Below, piece after piece: positions 41,089-50,323 of a DNA stretch of 64,000 bases (positions are counted from its first letter, which is position 1; every line of letters starts with the position of its first letter). The notes beneath the pieces were generated by a model that saw only the letters and a program-made list of their open reading frames with translations, had not been told where the DNA came from and did no database searches. This DNA is from Mobilitalea torta (GTDB lineage Bacteria; Bacillota; Clostridia; Lachnospirales; Lachnospiraceae), in the NCBI RefSeq assembly GCF_050433395.1, contig NZ_JBNPXH010000009.1, positions 1 through 64,000 on the forward strand, written 5' to 3'. Both the position numbers and the translations under genes were made by a program.

Positions 41089-42855
41089 ATGAGTTTAACA
41101 GGTAAAATATTCGGCATCAATGGTCCTATTGTATATGTGGGCGAAAATAAGGCCTTCAAGATGGGGGAAATGGTTTTGGTAGGCAAGGATAGGCTGGTAG
41201 GGGAAGTTATCGGACTCTCTTCCGGCCGGACCACCATCCAGGTATATGAAGAAACCACGGGACTGCGGCCTGGGGATGAGGTGCTGTCGACCGGCGCTGC
41301 TATTTCCGTCACTCTGGCTCCCGGCATCATCAGCAATATCTTTGACGGGATCGAGCGCCCCTTACAGGAAATCGCTGCAAAATCCGGCGCCTTCATCTCC
41401 CGCGGTGTCAGCGTGGAATCCTTGGATACCTCAAAGCTCTGGGATGTCCACGTTACCGTAGTCCCCGGAGACAAGGTATACGGCGGCACAATTATTGCCG
41501 AGGTTCCCGAGACCAGGGCCGTCATTCATAAGTCCATGGTTCCGCCGGAGGTATTCGGAACCGTAACAAAGGTTGTTCCCGATGGAAAATACACAATCAA
41601 TGATACCATTGTAACTATAATTGACAGTAAGGGACAGGAACGGGAGCTGACGCTGACCCAGCGGTGGCCGATCCGCGTTCCCAGGCCCACGGCAAAGCGC
41701 TTCGCTTCCGACCGGCCTTTGGTAACAGGGCAGAGAATTCTGGATACCCTGTTCCCCATCTCCAAGGGCGGCACTGCCGCTATCCCCGGCGGCTTCGGAA
41801 CCGGCAAGACCATGACCCAGCACCAGCTGGCCAAATGGTGCGATGCGGATATTATCGTCTACATCGGCTGCGGTGAGCGCGGCAATGAGATGACCGAGGT
41901 TCTCGAAGACTTTACCAAGCTGGTGGATCCCAAATCCGGCAATCCTCTGCTGGACCGCACCACTCTCATCGCCAATACCTCCAACATGCCCGTGGCTGCC
42001 CGTGAGGCCAGCATCTATACAGGAATTACCCTGGCGGAATATTACCGGGATATGGGCTATCATGTGGCCATCATGGCGGATTCCACTTCCCGTTGGGCGG
42101 AAGCCCTTCGTGAATTATCCGGGCGTCTAGAGGAAATGCCTGCCGAGGAAGGCTTCCCGGCCTACCTGGCTTCCCGTCTCTCCGCTTTCTACGAGAGAGC
42201 CGGCTTTATGCAGAATCTCAATTGGACCGAGGGCAGCGTATCCATCATCGGAGCCGTATCCCCTCAGGGCGGTGACTTCTCCGAGCCCGTCACACAGAAT
42301 ACCAAGCGCTTTGTCCGCTGCTTCTGGGCCTTGGATAAATCCCTGGCCTACGCCAGACATTTCCCGGCGATCCAGTGGCTGACCAGCTACAGCGAATATG
42401 TTAACGATCTGGCTCCCTGGTATACGAAGAATGTAGGAGAAGATTTTATAGAATGCCGCAACCAGATTCTCAGCCTGCTGACCCAGGAAAGCCAGCTGAA
42501 TGAAATCGTAAAGCTCATCGGCAGCGATGTTCTTCCCGATGATCAGAAGCTGGTGCTGGAAATCGCCAGGGTGATCCGTCTGGGCTTCGTACAGCAGAAT
42601 GCCTACCACCCTTCCGACACCTATGTGCCCATGGCAAAGCAGCTGAAAATGATGGAAACCATCCTGTATCTGTATCAGAAATCCAGACTGCTCATTGACC
42701 GCAACATGCCCATGTCCCTGTTAAAGGAGAGCCCCGTATTTGACAAGGTAATTTCCATCAAATACGATGTGGCCAACGATGAGCTGGAGAAATTCGATGA
42801 CTACACCGCAATGATTGATCAGTTCTACGAGCAGATCATGTCCAAAAACGCTTAG
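41089..42855 (+). CDS. atpA: V/A-type ATPase catalytic subunit A (operon 2)
   Basis: 588 residues. Walker A is GGFGTGKTMTQ, followed by QHQLAKWCDADIIVYIGCGERGNEMTEVL. The A-type insertion with VTVVPGDKVYGGTIIAEVPE is present, as are ADSTSRWAEALRELSGRLEEMP and AYLASRLSAFYERAG. All catalytic motifs are intact, so this second enzyme should work. It differs from the operon 1 A subunit at many positions along the whole length, which points to an old split rather than a tandem copy. Confidence 0.96.
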   Translation: MSLTGKIFGINGPIVYVGENKAFKMGEMVLVGKDRLVGEVIGLSSGRTTIQVYEETTGLRPGDEVLSTGAAISVTLAPGIISNIFDGIERPLQEIAAKSGAFISRGVSVESLDTSKLWDVHVTVVPGDKVYGGTIIAEVPETRAVIHKSMVPPEVFGTVTKVVPDGKYTINDTIVTIIDSKGQERELTLTQRWPIRVPRPTAKRFASDRPLVTGQRILDTLFPISKGGTAAIPGGFGTGKTMTQHQLAKWCDADIIVYIGCGERGNEMTEVLEDFTKLVDPKSGNPLLDRTTLIANTSNMPVAAREASIYTGITLAEYYRDMGYHVAIMADSTSRWAEALRELSGRLEEMPAEEGFPAYLASRLSAFYERAGFMQNLNWTEGSVSIIGAVSPQGGDFSEPVTQNTKRFVRCFWALDKSLAYARHFPAIQWLTSYSEYVNDLAPWYTKNVGEDFIECRNQILSLLTQESQLNEIVKLIGSDVLPDDQKLVLEIARVIRLGFVQQNAYHPSDTYVPMAKQLKMMETILYLYQKSRLLIDRNMPMSLLKESPVFDKVISIKYDVANDELEKFDDYTAMIDQFYEQIMSKNA

Positions 42856-42929
42856 CTGGAAGGAATTCGGAAAATCAGAAGCGCTTTTTACAGGATTACA
42901 AGCTGCCTGGCGGCAGAATGGAGGTAATT

Positions 42930-44327
42930 ATGTCGATAGAATATTTAGGACTAAGTCAGATCAATGGCCCCCTGATCGCTTTGGAGGGGGTCCGCGATGC
43001 ATCCTTTGATGAAATCGTTGAGCTGACCATAGAAGGCAGCAAAAAGAAATTAGGCAGAATTGTAGAATTATATGAGGATAAAGCAATTATCCAGGTATTC
43101 CAGGGTACGGAAGACATGTCCCTGTTCAATACCCATACCAAGCTCACCGGACATCCCATGGAGGTTGCACTCTCCCCCGATATCCTGGGCCGGGTATTTA
43201 ACGGAGTAGGCCAGCCCATCGACGGTCTTGGCAATATTATTGCGGAGACAAAGCGGGATGTCAACGGCCAGCCCCTCAACCCCTGCTCCCGTGAATATCC
43301 CAGAAACTATATCAAGACGGGCATTTCCGCCATCGACTGCCTCACCACCCTCATCCGGGGACAGAAGCTTCCCATCTTCTCGGGAAATGGTCTGCCCCAC
43401 GACCAGCTGGCGGCACAGATTGTAAAACAGGCTTCCCTGGGAGAGAATTCGGAAGGCGATTTTGCCATTGTATTTGCTGCTATGGGTGTAAAGCACGATG
43501 TTGCTGATTTCTTCCGCCGCACCTTTGAGGAAAGCGGCGCCAGTTCCCATGTGGTAATGTATTTGAATCTGGCCAATGACCCGGTGGTAGAGCGTCTGAT
43601 CACACCGAAGGTTGCTCTCACTACCGCGGAATACCTGGCTTTTGAGAAGGGAATGCATATCCTTGTTATTCTTACCGATATGACTTCCTTTGCAGAGGCC
43701 ATGCGTGAGGTCTCCTCCTCCAAGGGTGAGATCCCCAGCAGAAAGGGCTACCCCGGTTACCTGTACAGCGAACTGGCTACCATCTATGAGAGAGCCGGTA
43801 TTGTTCACGGCTGCGGCGGTTCCGTAACCCAGATCCCGATTCTCACCATGCCCAATGATGATATTACCCATCCCATTCCCGACCTGACAGGATATATTAC
43901 GGAAGGTCAGATCGTTCTTGACCGGGGACTGCATCAGAACAATGTATATCCTCCCATCAGTATCCTGCCCTCCCTCTCCCGTCTGATGAAGGATGGTATC
44001 GGAAAGGGCTTTACCAGGGAGGACCATCAGGACCTGGCCAACCAGCTCTTCTCCTCCTACGCCCGTGTGGGCGATGCCAGAGCCTTAGCCAGTGTTATCG
44101 GTGAGGATGAATTATCCTCCCTGGATAAGCTGTATCTGAAATTCGGCGCATCCATGGAGCAGGAGTTCATTGCCCAGGGCCGTCTGGAGGACCGTACCAT
44201 TACCCAGACCCTGGATAAGGGCTGGGAACTGCTCTCCCTTCTGCCCAGAGAGGAACTGGACCGTATCGATACCAAGATTTTGGATCAGTATTATAAAGCC
44301 GGCAAAACGGCAGACGAATCGAGGTGA
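42930..44327 (+). CDS. atpB: V/A-type ATPase subunit B (operon 2)
   Basis: 465 residues. NPCSREYPRNYIKTGISAID, GQKLPIFSGNGLPHDQLAAQI and TMPNDDITHPIPDLTGYITEG mark the regulatory B subunit with its degenerate nucleotide loop. The start at 42930 follows GGAGG; an in-frame ATG at 42918 overlaps that site. Its stop TGA lies in the ribosome site GAGGTGA of subunit D, 4 nt before the D start. Confidence 0.96.
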   Translation: MSIEYLGLSQINGPLIALEGVRDASFDEIVELTIEGSKKKLGRIVELYEDKAIIQVFQGTEDMSLFNTHTKLTGHPMEVALSPDILGRVFNGVGQPIDGLGNIIAETKRDVNGQPLNPCSREYPRNYIKTGISAIDCLTTLIRGQKLPIFSGNGLPHDQLAAQIVKQASLGENSEGDFAIVFAAMGVKHDVADFFRRTFEESGASSHVVMYLNLANDPVVERLITPKVALTTAEYLAFEKGMHILVILTDMTSFAEAMREVSSSKGEIPSRKGYPGYLYSELATIYERAGIVHGCGGSVTQIPILTMPNDDITHPIPDLTGYITEGQIVLDRGLHQNNVYPPISILPSLSRLMKDGIGKGFTREDHQDLANQLFSSYARVGDARALASVIGEDELSSLDKLYLKFGASMEQEFIAQGRLEDRTITQTLDKGWELLSLLPREELDRIDTKILDQYYKAGKTADESR

Positions 44328-44331
44328 TCCC

Positions 44332-44952
44332 ATGAACCCCAATACCTTTCCCACAAAGGGTAATTTAATCTTAGCCAGGAATTCACTCCGGCTGGCAAAG
44401 CAGGGCTATGAATTAATGGATAAAAAAAGGAATATTTTAATGCACGAGCTGATGGAATTGATTGATAAGGCAAAGAATATCCAGAGTGAGATTGATAATA
44501 CCTTTACCTCGGCTTATCTCTCACTTCAGAAGGCCAATATTGAGATGGGTATTGTGAATGTTCAGGAGCTGTGCAATACCATCCCGGAGGAGAATTCCGT
44601 TGAGATCAAGCAGCGAAGCATCATGGGAACCGAGATTCCCCTGGTGGAGTATGACAGCACCGTAAGCAAGCCCACCTATGCCTTCTTCCAGACGAAGCTA
44701 TCCCTGGATGAGGCGACAAAACGCTTCGTTAAGGTGAAGGAGCTCACCATCCGCTTATCCATGATCGAAAACTCCGCCTACCGCCTGGCCACCAATATTA
44801 ACAAAACACAAAAACGGGCAAATGCCTTGAAAAATATTACCATTCCCTATTATACCCGGCTTACGGTAGAGATACAGAACGCGCTGGAGGAAAAGGAACG
44901 CGAGGAATTTACACGGCTTAAGGTGATCAAAAGGCGGCAGGCAACCCAATAA
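44332..44952 (+). CDS. atpD: V/A-type ATPase subunit D (operon 2)
   Basis: 206 residues. NTFPTKGNLILARNSLRLAKQGYELMDKKRNILM and NKTQKRANALKNITIPYYTRL are the two ends of the rotor-shaft coiled coil. The start at 44332 is fixed by GAGGTG, which overlaps the subunit B stop; an open frame extending into B is not used. It is the last gene of operon 2. No clear intrinsic terminator follows directly. Confidence 0.94.
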   Translation: MNPNTFPTKGNLILARNSLRLAKQGYELMDKKRNILMHELMELIDKAKNIQSEIDNTFTSAYLSLQKANIEMGIVNVQELCNTIPEENSVEIKQRSIMGTEIPLVEYDSTVSKPTYAFFQTKLSLDEATKRFVKVKELTIRLSMIENSAYRLATNINKTQKRANALKNITIPYYTRLTVEIQNALEEKEREEFTRLKVIKRRQATQ

Positions 44953-45025
44953 TCATCCATAAATTAACATTAAAAAACATTTATTTTGCCGCATATAAAT
45001 TCTTTATCGGAGCATAATAAATATC

Positions 45026-45103
45026 AGATACGACATACCGCTTAACTTGTTAACTTGTATGGAGATCATAGACTTTAATTCGGAATAAGTCGTTGTCGTA
45101 TCT
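45026..45103. repeat. Inverted repeat AGATACGACA / TGTCGTATCT
   Basis: Perfect 10-nt arms at 45026-45035 and 45094-45103 enclose 58 nt. The spacing is too wide for a terminator and fits a small element end or a structured RNA. Confidence 0.5.
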
Positions 45104-45297
45104 AAAAAAATGAATATAGACGCCTATAATTTCGTCTCAGAATTACGGGCAGCAAATTCCTCGATGTGAGTTCTGAAAATGAATTCGCGCATGATGTTGG
45201 GAGATGGTAGCTTTGGACAGTCAAATGTTGTTGGTCAAGTCTCACAATGGATTTGATGATTTGCGTTAAAGAATGAGACAAAGCCCTAACGGGCACA

Positions 45298-45339
45298 GTA
45301 GAAGGAGCGGGTATCATGATTGATGCCTGCTTTTTCTAC
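45298..45339 (+). terminator. 19-bp hairpin, plus-strand RNA
   Basis: Arms 45298-45316 and 45321-45339 with a TGAT loop pair fully when G-U pairs are allowed. Four of the pairs are G-U in plus-strand RNA and would be mismatches in the other strand, so the structure belongs to plus-strand transcripts. TTTTT is part of the 3' arm. It may be the distal terminator of V-ATPase operon 2. Confidence 0.55.
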
Positions 45340-45424
45340 TTCATCCTCCCGCATGGGTTATCGTTCTGCGGCATTCTTTTTCTTGCTATTTTTTTCGCTT
45401 ATGATAAAATAGCTATAATATTTC

Positions 45425-45459
45425 ATTAAAGCGTCAAAAGGTGCTTTTGACGCTTTAAT
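45425..45459. repeat. Perfect 16-bp hairpin upstream of msrA
   Basis: ATTAAAGCGTCAAAAG and its exact complement are separated by GTG. It lies 66 nt upstream of msrA. No T run follows, so an operator or leader role is as likely as termination. Confidence 0.65.
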
Positions 45460-45525
45460 CATTACAATATCTATACCACAAAATCCATACATCCACACTA
45501 TAAAATTAAGAAAGGATCACAATAC

Positions 45526-46053
45526 ATGCATACAGCGAATGATACCATGCAAGTCATATACAAGATGATCTACCTGGCCGGAGGATGCTTCTGGGGTACG
45601 GAGAAATACCTGGCGGGGTTTCCCGGAATTCTTCAGACCGAGGTGGGCTATGCCAACGGCCATACAGAGAATCCCACCTATCAGGAGGTGTGTCATAATA
45701 ATACCGGACACGCCGAGACCGTCCAGGTTCTCTATGATCCGGAACAGATCGGATTGAACACTATTCTGAGCCTGTATTATGAGGTTATCGACCCTACCTC
45801 CGTCAACCGGCAGGGCGGCGATGCAGGCAGTCAGTACCGGACCGGAATTTATTACGTCGATACCGCTGACCTGCCCGTGATCCGGACATCCGTAGAAGAA
45901 CTGCAGAAGCACTATGATAAATCCATAGCAATCGAAGTTCTTCCTCTGGATAACTACTACCCTGCCGAAGAATATCATCAAAAATATCTGGATAAGAATC
46001 CAAACGGATACTGCCATATTCCCAGAGAAAAGTTCAAAAGAAGGGACGGATGA
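45526..46053 (+). CDS. msrA: Peptide-methionine (S)-S-oxide reductase
   Basis: 175 residues. Repairs oxidised methionine in proteins. The catalytic motif GCFWG has the active Cys at residue 20. GYANGHTENPTYQEVC, GHAETVQVLYDPEQI and DPTSVNRQGGDAGSQYRTGIYY are standard family blocks. AAAGGATC lies upstream of the ATG. It stands alone, with a perfect hairpin in its leader and an intrinsic terminator after it. Confidence 0.96.
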   Translation: MHTANDTMQVIYKMIYLAGGCFWGTEKYLAGFPGILQTEVGYANGHTENPTYQEVCHNNTGHAETVQVLYDPEQIGLNTILSLYYEVIDPTSVNRQGGDAGSQYRTGIYYVDTADLPVIRTSVEELQKHYDKSIAIEVLPLDNYYPAEEYHQKYLDKNPNGYCHIPREKFKRRDG

Positions 46054-46074
46054 AGCCATTTGGAAGAACACAAA

Positions 46075-46111
46075 AAGAGGATATGCTCTTTCGTCTAACG
46101 CATATCCTCTT
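46075..46111 (+). terminator. Terminator after msrA
   Basis: AAGAGGATATGC and its complement GCATATCCTCTT are separated by 13 nt. It lies between msrA and the convergent XRE gene. Confidence 0.8.
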
Positions 46112-46154
46112 CTATTGATGACCCAATATTCGATGAATTCCAATATCCAACGAA

Positions 46155-46820
46155 TTAATTCTCACCGGCTTGAGAATTCCGATTTGTCTGATTCGTTTTT
46201 TTCCCTTTCATTGCACTGATAACCGTACCGATGATCAGTCCGACTGCAGAGCATAAGATCCCAGGAAGTAAATCCGTTATATCCGGGATATGCAAATTTC
46301 CGAATGCAATTGTATTCGCCAAGCTAAAGGTAGCATAATGAGCCAGCATATACATAAGTCCAAAAAACAGCATCATAATCCACTTATAATTAGCCCAGCC
46401 GCTATCTTTTCCGATCAATACAGAGATCACTAATGTAGTCACAGGTAAAACAAGATAGAATACAACCAGTGAGTATCCCATTGCATCTGATCTTCCTCCA
46501 AGCCAAAACACAATGATTGACATTGCCCAGATTAACAGATACCCCATAACCTGTATTAATTTTGAAAACTTCTGACGGCTTTTCACCTCATTGGTGCTTT
46601 CGCTGAGATATTCGATCATTTTTTTGTCCTCCTTCAATAATTCATCAAGGCTGACAGAATAGAGATCACTCAAGCTGATAACGCTTACGATATCGGGGAA
46701 TGACCTGTTGTTTTCCCAATTTGAAATCGTCTGACGGCTGACACCGATCTCTTCAGCGACTTTTTCCTGCGTCATTCCTACTTTTGTCCTTGCACTTTTC
46801 AGCTTACTTCCAATCTCCAT
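46155..46820 (-). CDS. XRE-family regulator with four membrane segments
   Basis: 221 residues. An HTH_3 domain occupies ~4-60 (KLKSARTKVGMTQEKVAEEI, SRQTISNWENNRSFPDIVSV). A short linker leads to about four hydrophobic helices (~88-108, 115-137, 145-165, 182-203) and a polar tail. Such membrane-bound XRE proteins are common in Firmicutes and often control a neighbouring transporter; here an ABC transporter and a permease fragment lie just upstream. Signal unknown. Confidence 0.86.
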   Translation of the reverse strand: MEIGSKLKSARTKVGMTQEKVAEEIGVSRQTISNWENNRSFPDIVSVISLSDLYSVSLDELLKEDKKMIEYLSESTNEVKSRQKFSKLIQVMGYLLIWAMSIIVFWLGGRSDAMGYSLVVFYLVLPVTTLVISVLIGKDSGWANYKWIMMLFFGLMYMLAHYATFSLANTIAFGNLHIPDITDLLPGILCSAVGLIIGTVISAMKGKKTNQTNRNSQAGEN

Positions 46821-46925
46821 TGCTGCTCCTCCTTGTTGACCTTATTATCACTCCAAAATGTTCGAAAGTCTATCAAGCCGCTTTTACATAGCCCCAAATA
46901 CCGTGTCAAAATCCTTTTACATCGG

Positions 46926-47190
46926 TTAAAATAAGGTTATCACAGCGTATCCAAGCCCTTCGCTCGCCAACATTCTCCTGACCTGCTTTCGGCTCATGCC
47001 AATAGACTCAAGTATCGCCAGTTCGCGCTTGCGAACCATAACACTAACCGACATTACATTTACAAAATTGAGAATACCAATCAAAGCGATAACAAGCGCA
47101 ACGCCGCCGCCGAGAACAAGCAATACCGTTTTTTACAGCTTTGTAAGAACATTGAGAATGCCGTATATTTCCCCGGCTTAGAAGCTACGC
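46926..47190 (-). pseudogene. FtsX-type ABC permease fragment
   Basis: The frame encodes LVLGGGVALVIALIGILNFVNV, then RKRELAILESIGMSRKQVRRML, the core of an FtsX-like permease domain and its cytoplasmic heptad. It has only about 65 codons. In the same frame upstream, AGEIYGILNVLTKL continues the family pattern but is cut off by a TAA (AAG CTG TAA), and the 3' end stops at ITLF without the last membrane helices. It is therefore a remnant of a second permease, distinct in sequence from the intact one 120 nt upstream. Confidence 0.75.
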
Positions 47191-47242
47191 TGCGGGAAAC
47201 ATCATTATAATTATATGCGCTTAGACGAATAGATACAAGTAC

Positions 47243-49531
47243 TCACTCCACTCCTTTTAACGAGCTTACCATATCAGCGCTTCTCACCCGTTTGGAAAAG
47301 AAGAGATTTACTGCTGCTGAAAGCAGCAATGTACCTATAATACATCCAAGATAAGAGCTTATATCTACTACAATAATAAAGTCAAATACATCGCCGATGA
47401 ATCGGAAAATATACCGCAGAATCATTATTCCCAGAGGAATTCCGGGTAAAATCCCGATGACCGTCAGCCATATATTCTGGGTCAGCAGCAGGCGGCGCAG
47501 CTTACCGGTCTTAAATCCCATAACCTTCAGGGTGGATAATTCTCTCTGCCTCTCAGTGAAGGACAGAACGCCCAAATTGTATATTACAACAACGGCAAGA
47601 ATGATTGCCGCAAGCATCAGAGTATACACCAGAATATCCATCGCCTGCGCCATGGTCCGGTAGCCTTCAATTAACTCCTCCCTCTCCAAAATCTTAGCCA
47701 CGCCTCCCTCTCCCTCTGTCGGATAGTCTTCCTGAGGGATTCCTGCACTGACAATCGCCGTGGGCTGGTAATGGTATCCATAGCTTTCATAAACTCCCCG
47801 GTACATTGCGATTCCCTGCGCAAAGGGAGTACGATGAATCGCACCGATTTCTGCTCTGTTCCATCTCTCCTCCCCATACCGGTGCCATTCGATTTCATCC
47901 CCAACCTGCAGTTGAAGATCTTTGGCCATCTTATAGCTGATGGAAATCCGGTCTCCCGGGAGGTCAATTCTGTTCCGGTCACTGTCCACAAAGCGGATTA
48001 ACTCCGCATCCTCCTCCACTACCAGGAGTTCGCCGCTTTTTTTCACACCACCCGCTTTGAGCTCCACTGCCCCCTCAAAGCTCCCTTCTCCCTCCACTCT
48101 ATGGATTATGGAAGCAATCTGCTCTTCTGTTGCCGTTTCCTCCAGCTGGATGCGCGTCTGGTATCTGTTAATCACCTCATAATTCCACTCCACAATATAA
48201 TCCATCGTATCCTGCAGTCCGAAGCCGCAGATCAGCAGTGCGCTGCAACCCAATATTCCGGTAATAGCCATAGCGGACCGCCCTTTACAGCGAAGGATAT
48301 CCCTCAGATTCCATTGGGAATGGAAACTCAATCTTCCCCATAACCTGCTCCGGTCAAGAAAATTATGCTTCACGGCTGTGGGTGCTTTCGGCCTCAGGCT
48401 CTGTGCCGGGGTGTCCTTCAGCACATTACGGCAGGTCAGATAGGTCGCCAGGATACAGACAAGAACCGTTGCCGCAGCCATATAAAATACGCTAACAGGC
48501 ATGGATGCCTTCCATTCCGGCAGAGTAAACGCCGCCTGTAAAGGTCCGTAAAACAGATAGGGCAGCAGCATGGAGCCCAGAATAACACCCAGAGCTGTTC
48601 CTGTCAGGCTGATCCACAGACCATAGGATATATAATGAAACAGGATTCGCCTTCTACGAAATCCCACCGCCTTCAGTACTCCGATTTGCGTTCGCTGATT
48701 ATTGACCAGCCTCGACATGGTTGTTACCATGGTCAGAACGGCTACGGCCAGGAATACCAGGGGAAAGATCTGTCCCATCGCCTTATGCTCCTTGATCTCC
48801 TCTTTAAATTGCATATAGCTTCTCATATTCTCCTTGCCAAGATACACACTGTATTTCCCCTGCAGCACCTGATCTGCGGAGCTTTCCAGATCGGAAGACT
48901 CCAGATCGGAGGTGACCAGAAGCTGTGTATACTGTACCGGTATTCCTTCCGGAACCGCTTCATAAGAAAGGTATCCAAAGCCGTGGTCCTTCCGGTTGGG
49001 CACCATGTCGTCCGTTCCTGCATAATATACATACTCGGGGCTCAATACCAACCCCCGGATGACTGATTCAAAAGGAATTCCTGAAACAGTAAAAACAAGT
49101 CTGTCTCCCGGCTTCAGACCCATTTCCCCGGCAAATAACTGATCCAGCCAGACTCCCTCCTTCTCCGGGGAAAATTGTTCTCCCTCCATCAAATGAAACC
49201 GGGATATCTCACCTTTCTCTACAAAATTCAGCTGCAAGTCCGGCTTGTTCTCATATTCCCCCATAGCCGGAAGCGTCATCCTGCGTTCTACTCCCGTTAC
49301 GCCTTCCAAATTCCTGACGCTCTCCGCCGCCTCCTCGCTAATTTGTGTACCATAGATTATAGCATCCGCTAAATTAGTCTCCTCATAATATTTCTCCGAG
49401 GTTTCCTTCAAACCATTCCATTCACTGCTGATCCCGGAGTAAACAAATACCCCCAGAAACGCCATAATGAAGATCGAGATAAACTGCATTTTATTTAACT
49501 TCATATCTCTAAGCATTTTCCGCAACAGCAT
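47243..49531 (-). CDS. FtsX-like ABC transporter permease
   Basis: 762 residues, MacB/FtsX superfamily with two FtsX domains. One N-terminal helix (~15-35) is followed by a large extracellular domain, then three helices (~255-380), a second N-terminal-type helix (~415), another extracellular domain, and three more helices (~630-745). The conserved cytoplasmic blocks are RTQIGVLKAVGFRRRRIL and QRELSTLKVMGFKTGKLRRL. It overlaps the ATPase stop (TAATG). Substrate unknown; peptides, lipids or antibiotics are typical. Confidence 0.93.
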   Translation of the reverse strand: MLLRKMLRDMKLNKMQFISIFIMAFLGVFVYSGISSEWNGLKETSEKYYEETNLADAIIYGTQISEEAAESVRNLEGVTGVERRMTLPAMGEYENKPDLQLNFVEKGEISRFHLMEGEQFSPEKEGVWLDQLFAGEMGLKPGDRLVFTVSGIPFESVIRGLVLSPEYVYYAGTDDMVPNRKDHGFGYLSYEAVPEGIPVQYTQLLVTSDLESSDLESSADQVLQGKYSVYLGKENMRSYMQFKEEIKEHKAMGQIFPLVFLAVAVLTMVTTMSRLVNNQRTQIGVLKAVGFRRRRILFHYISYGLWISLTGTALGVILGSMLLPYLFYGPLQAAFTLPEWKASMPVSVFYMAAATVLVCILATYLTCRNVLKDTPAQSLRPKAPTAVKHNFLDRSRLWGRLSFHSQWNLRDILRCKGRSAMAITGILGCSALLICGFGLQDTMDYIVEWNYEVINRYQTRIQLEETATEEQIASIIHRVEGEGSFEGAVELKAGGVKKSGELLVVEEDAELIRFVDSDRNRIDLPGDRISISYKMAKDLQLQVGDEIEWHRYGEERWNRAEIGAIHRTPFAQGIAMYRGVYESYGYHYQPTAIVSAGIPQEDYPTEGEGGVAKILEREELIEGYRTMAQAMDILVYTLMLAAIILAVVVIYNLGVLSFTERQRELSTLKVMGFKTGKLRRLLLTQNIWLTVIGILPGIPLGIMILRYIFRFIGDVFDFIIVVDISSYLGCIIGTLLLSAAVNLFFSKRVRSADMVSSLKGVE

Positions 49532-50232
49532 TACCAGTTCACCTCGCTCACCTCTTCCGGGCTCTCATTTTCTGCTACCCGGGTAATTCTTCCGTTCTTT
49601 ATATGTATCACCTTATCAGCCGCCTGCGCCAGCGCTGCATTATGGGTCACGATAATGACTGTTTTATTCTCTTCCCTGCTTAAACGCTGCAATAAACTCA
49701 GAATCACCGTCCCGGTTTCTGAATCCAGGGCGCCGGTGGGTTCATCACACAGCAGCATCTTGGGATTCTTGCAGACAGCCCTGGCGATGGAAACCCTCTG
49801 CTGCTCTCCTCCTGACAGCTGGGCCGGAAACTGGCTTAACTGCTCCTTGAGTCCGACTGCTTCCAACACCTTCACAGGGTCCATAGAATTTTTCGCCACC
49901 TCCCTGGTCAGAGAGACATTCTCCAATGCGGTCAGAGTGGGAATCAAATTATAGAATTGAAATACAAAGCCAACATTGACGGCCCGGTATTCGGTTAATT
50001 CATTATCCCGATACGCAGTGATGTTATTACCGCCGATCAGAATTTCCCCGGAGGTCGCATAATCCATGCCTCCCAGCAAATTCAGCAGTGTTGATTTTCC
50101 TGCACCGCTCGGTCCGAGGATCACTACAAATTCCCCCTCCTGAATCGTAAAACTGATCCGATCAACCGCGGACAGCTTCCTTTCCCCTATGATATACTCC
50201 TTTGATACATCACGAAATTCAATTAAATTCAT
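49531..50232 (-). CDS. ABC transporter ATP-binding protein
   Basis: 233 residues of the LolD/MacB-type ATPase group. Walker A is GPSGAGKST, the Q loop is VFQFYNLIPTLTALENV, the signature is LSGGEQQR, Walker B is MLLCDEPTGALD and the H loop is VTHN. It pairs with the FtsX permease whose gene overlaps its stop. Transcribed divergently from the TetR gene across a region with two related palindromes. Confidence 0.95.
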   Translation of the reverse strand: MNLIEFRDVSKEYIIGERKLSAVDRISFTIQEGEFVVILGPSGAGKSTLLNLLGGMDYATSGEILIGGNNITAYRDNELTEYRAVNVGFVFQFYNLIPTLTALENVSLTREVAKNSMDPVKVLEAVGLKEQLSQFPAQLSGGEQQRVSIARAVCKNPKMLLCDEPTGALDSETGTVILSLLQRLSREENKTVIIVTHNAALAQAADKVIHIKNGRITRVAENESPEEVSEVNW

Positions 50233-50323
50233 ATCTTTCCCACCCTTTCTGCTCCAAGCTTATCAACAGTTCCCCGCAAAATATAGAAAATTCACCTGTA
50301 AGTCTCATTATTAAGTCTGTAAT

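Larger units (their letters stand above)
44953..45525. other. 573-nt gene-free region with three inverted repeats
   Basis: No protein gene of normal length is convincing here. The region holds a 10-nt dyad (45026/45094), a 19-bp hairpin (45298-45339) and a perfect 16-bp hairpin (45425-45459). A 37-codon hydrophobic open frame (45316-45429) has AAGGAG upstream, but its ATG lies in the tip of the second hairpin. Weak promoter-like boxes (TTGCTA, 16 nt, TAAAAT) lie just before the last hairpin, upstream of msrA. Confidence 0.5.

Noticed and set aside
43068..44027. 319-codon antisense frame in V-ATPase subunit B
   Set aside because: Shadow frame produced by codon bias of the real gene.
45102..45317. 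71-codon minus-strand frame in the gap before msrA
   Set aside because: No ribosome site, and it ends within RNA hairpins that are specific to the plus strand.
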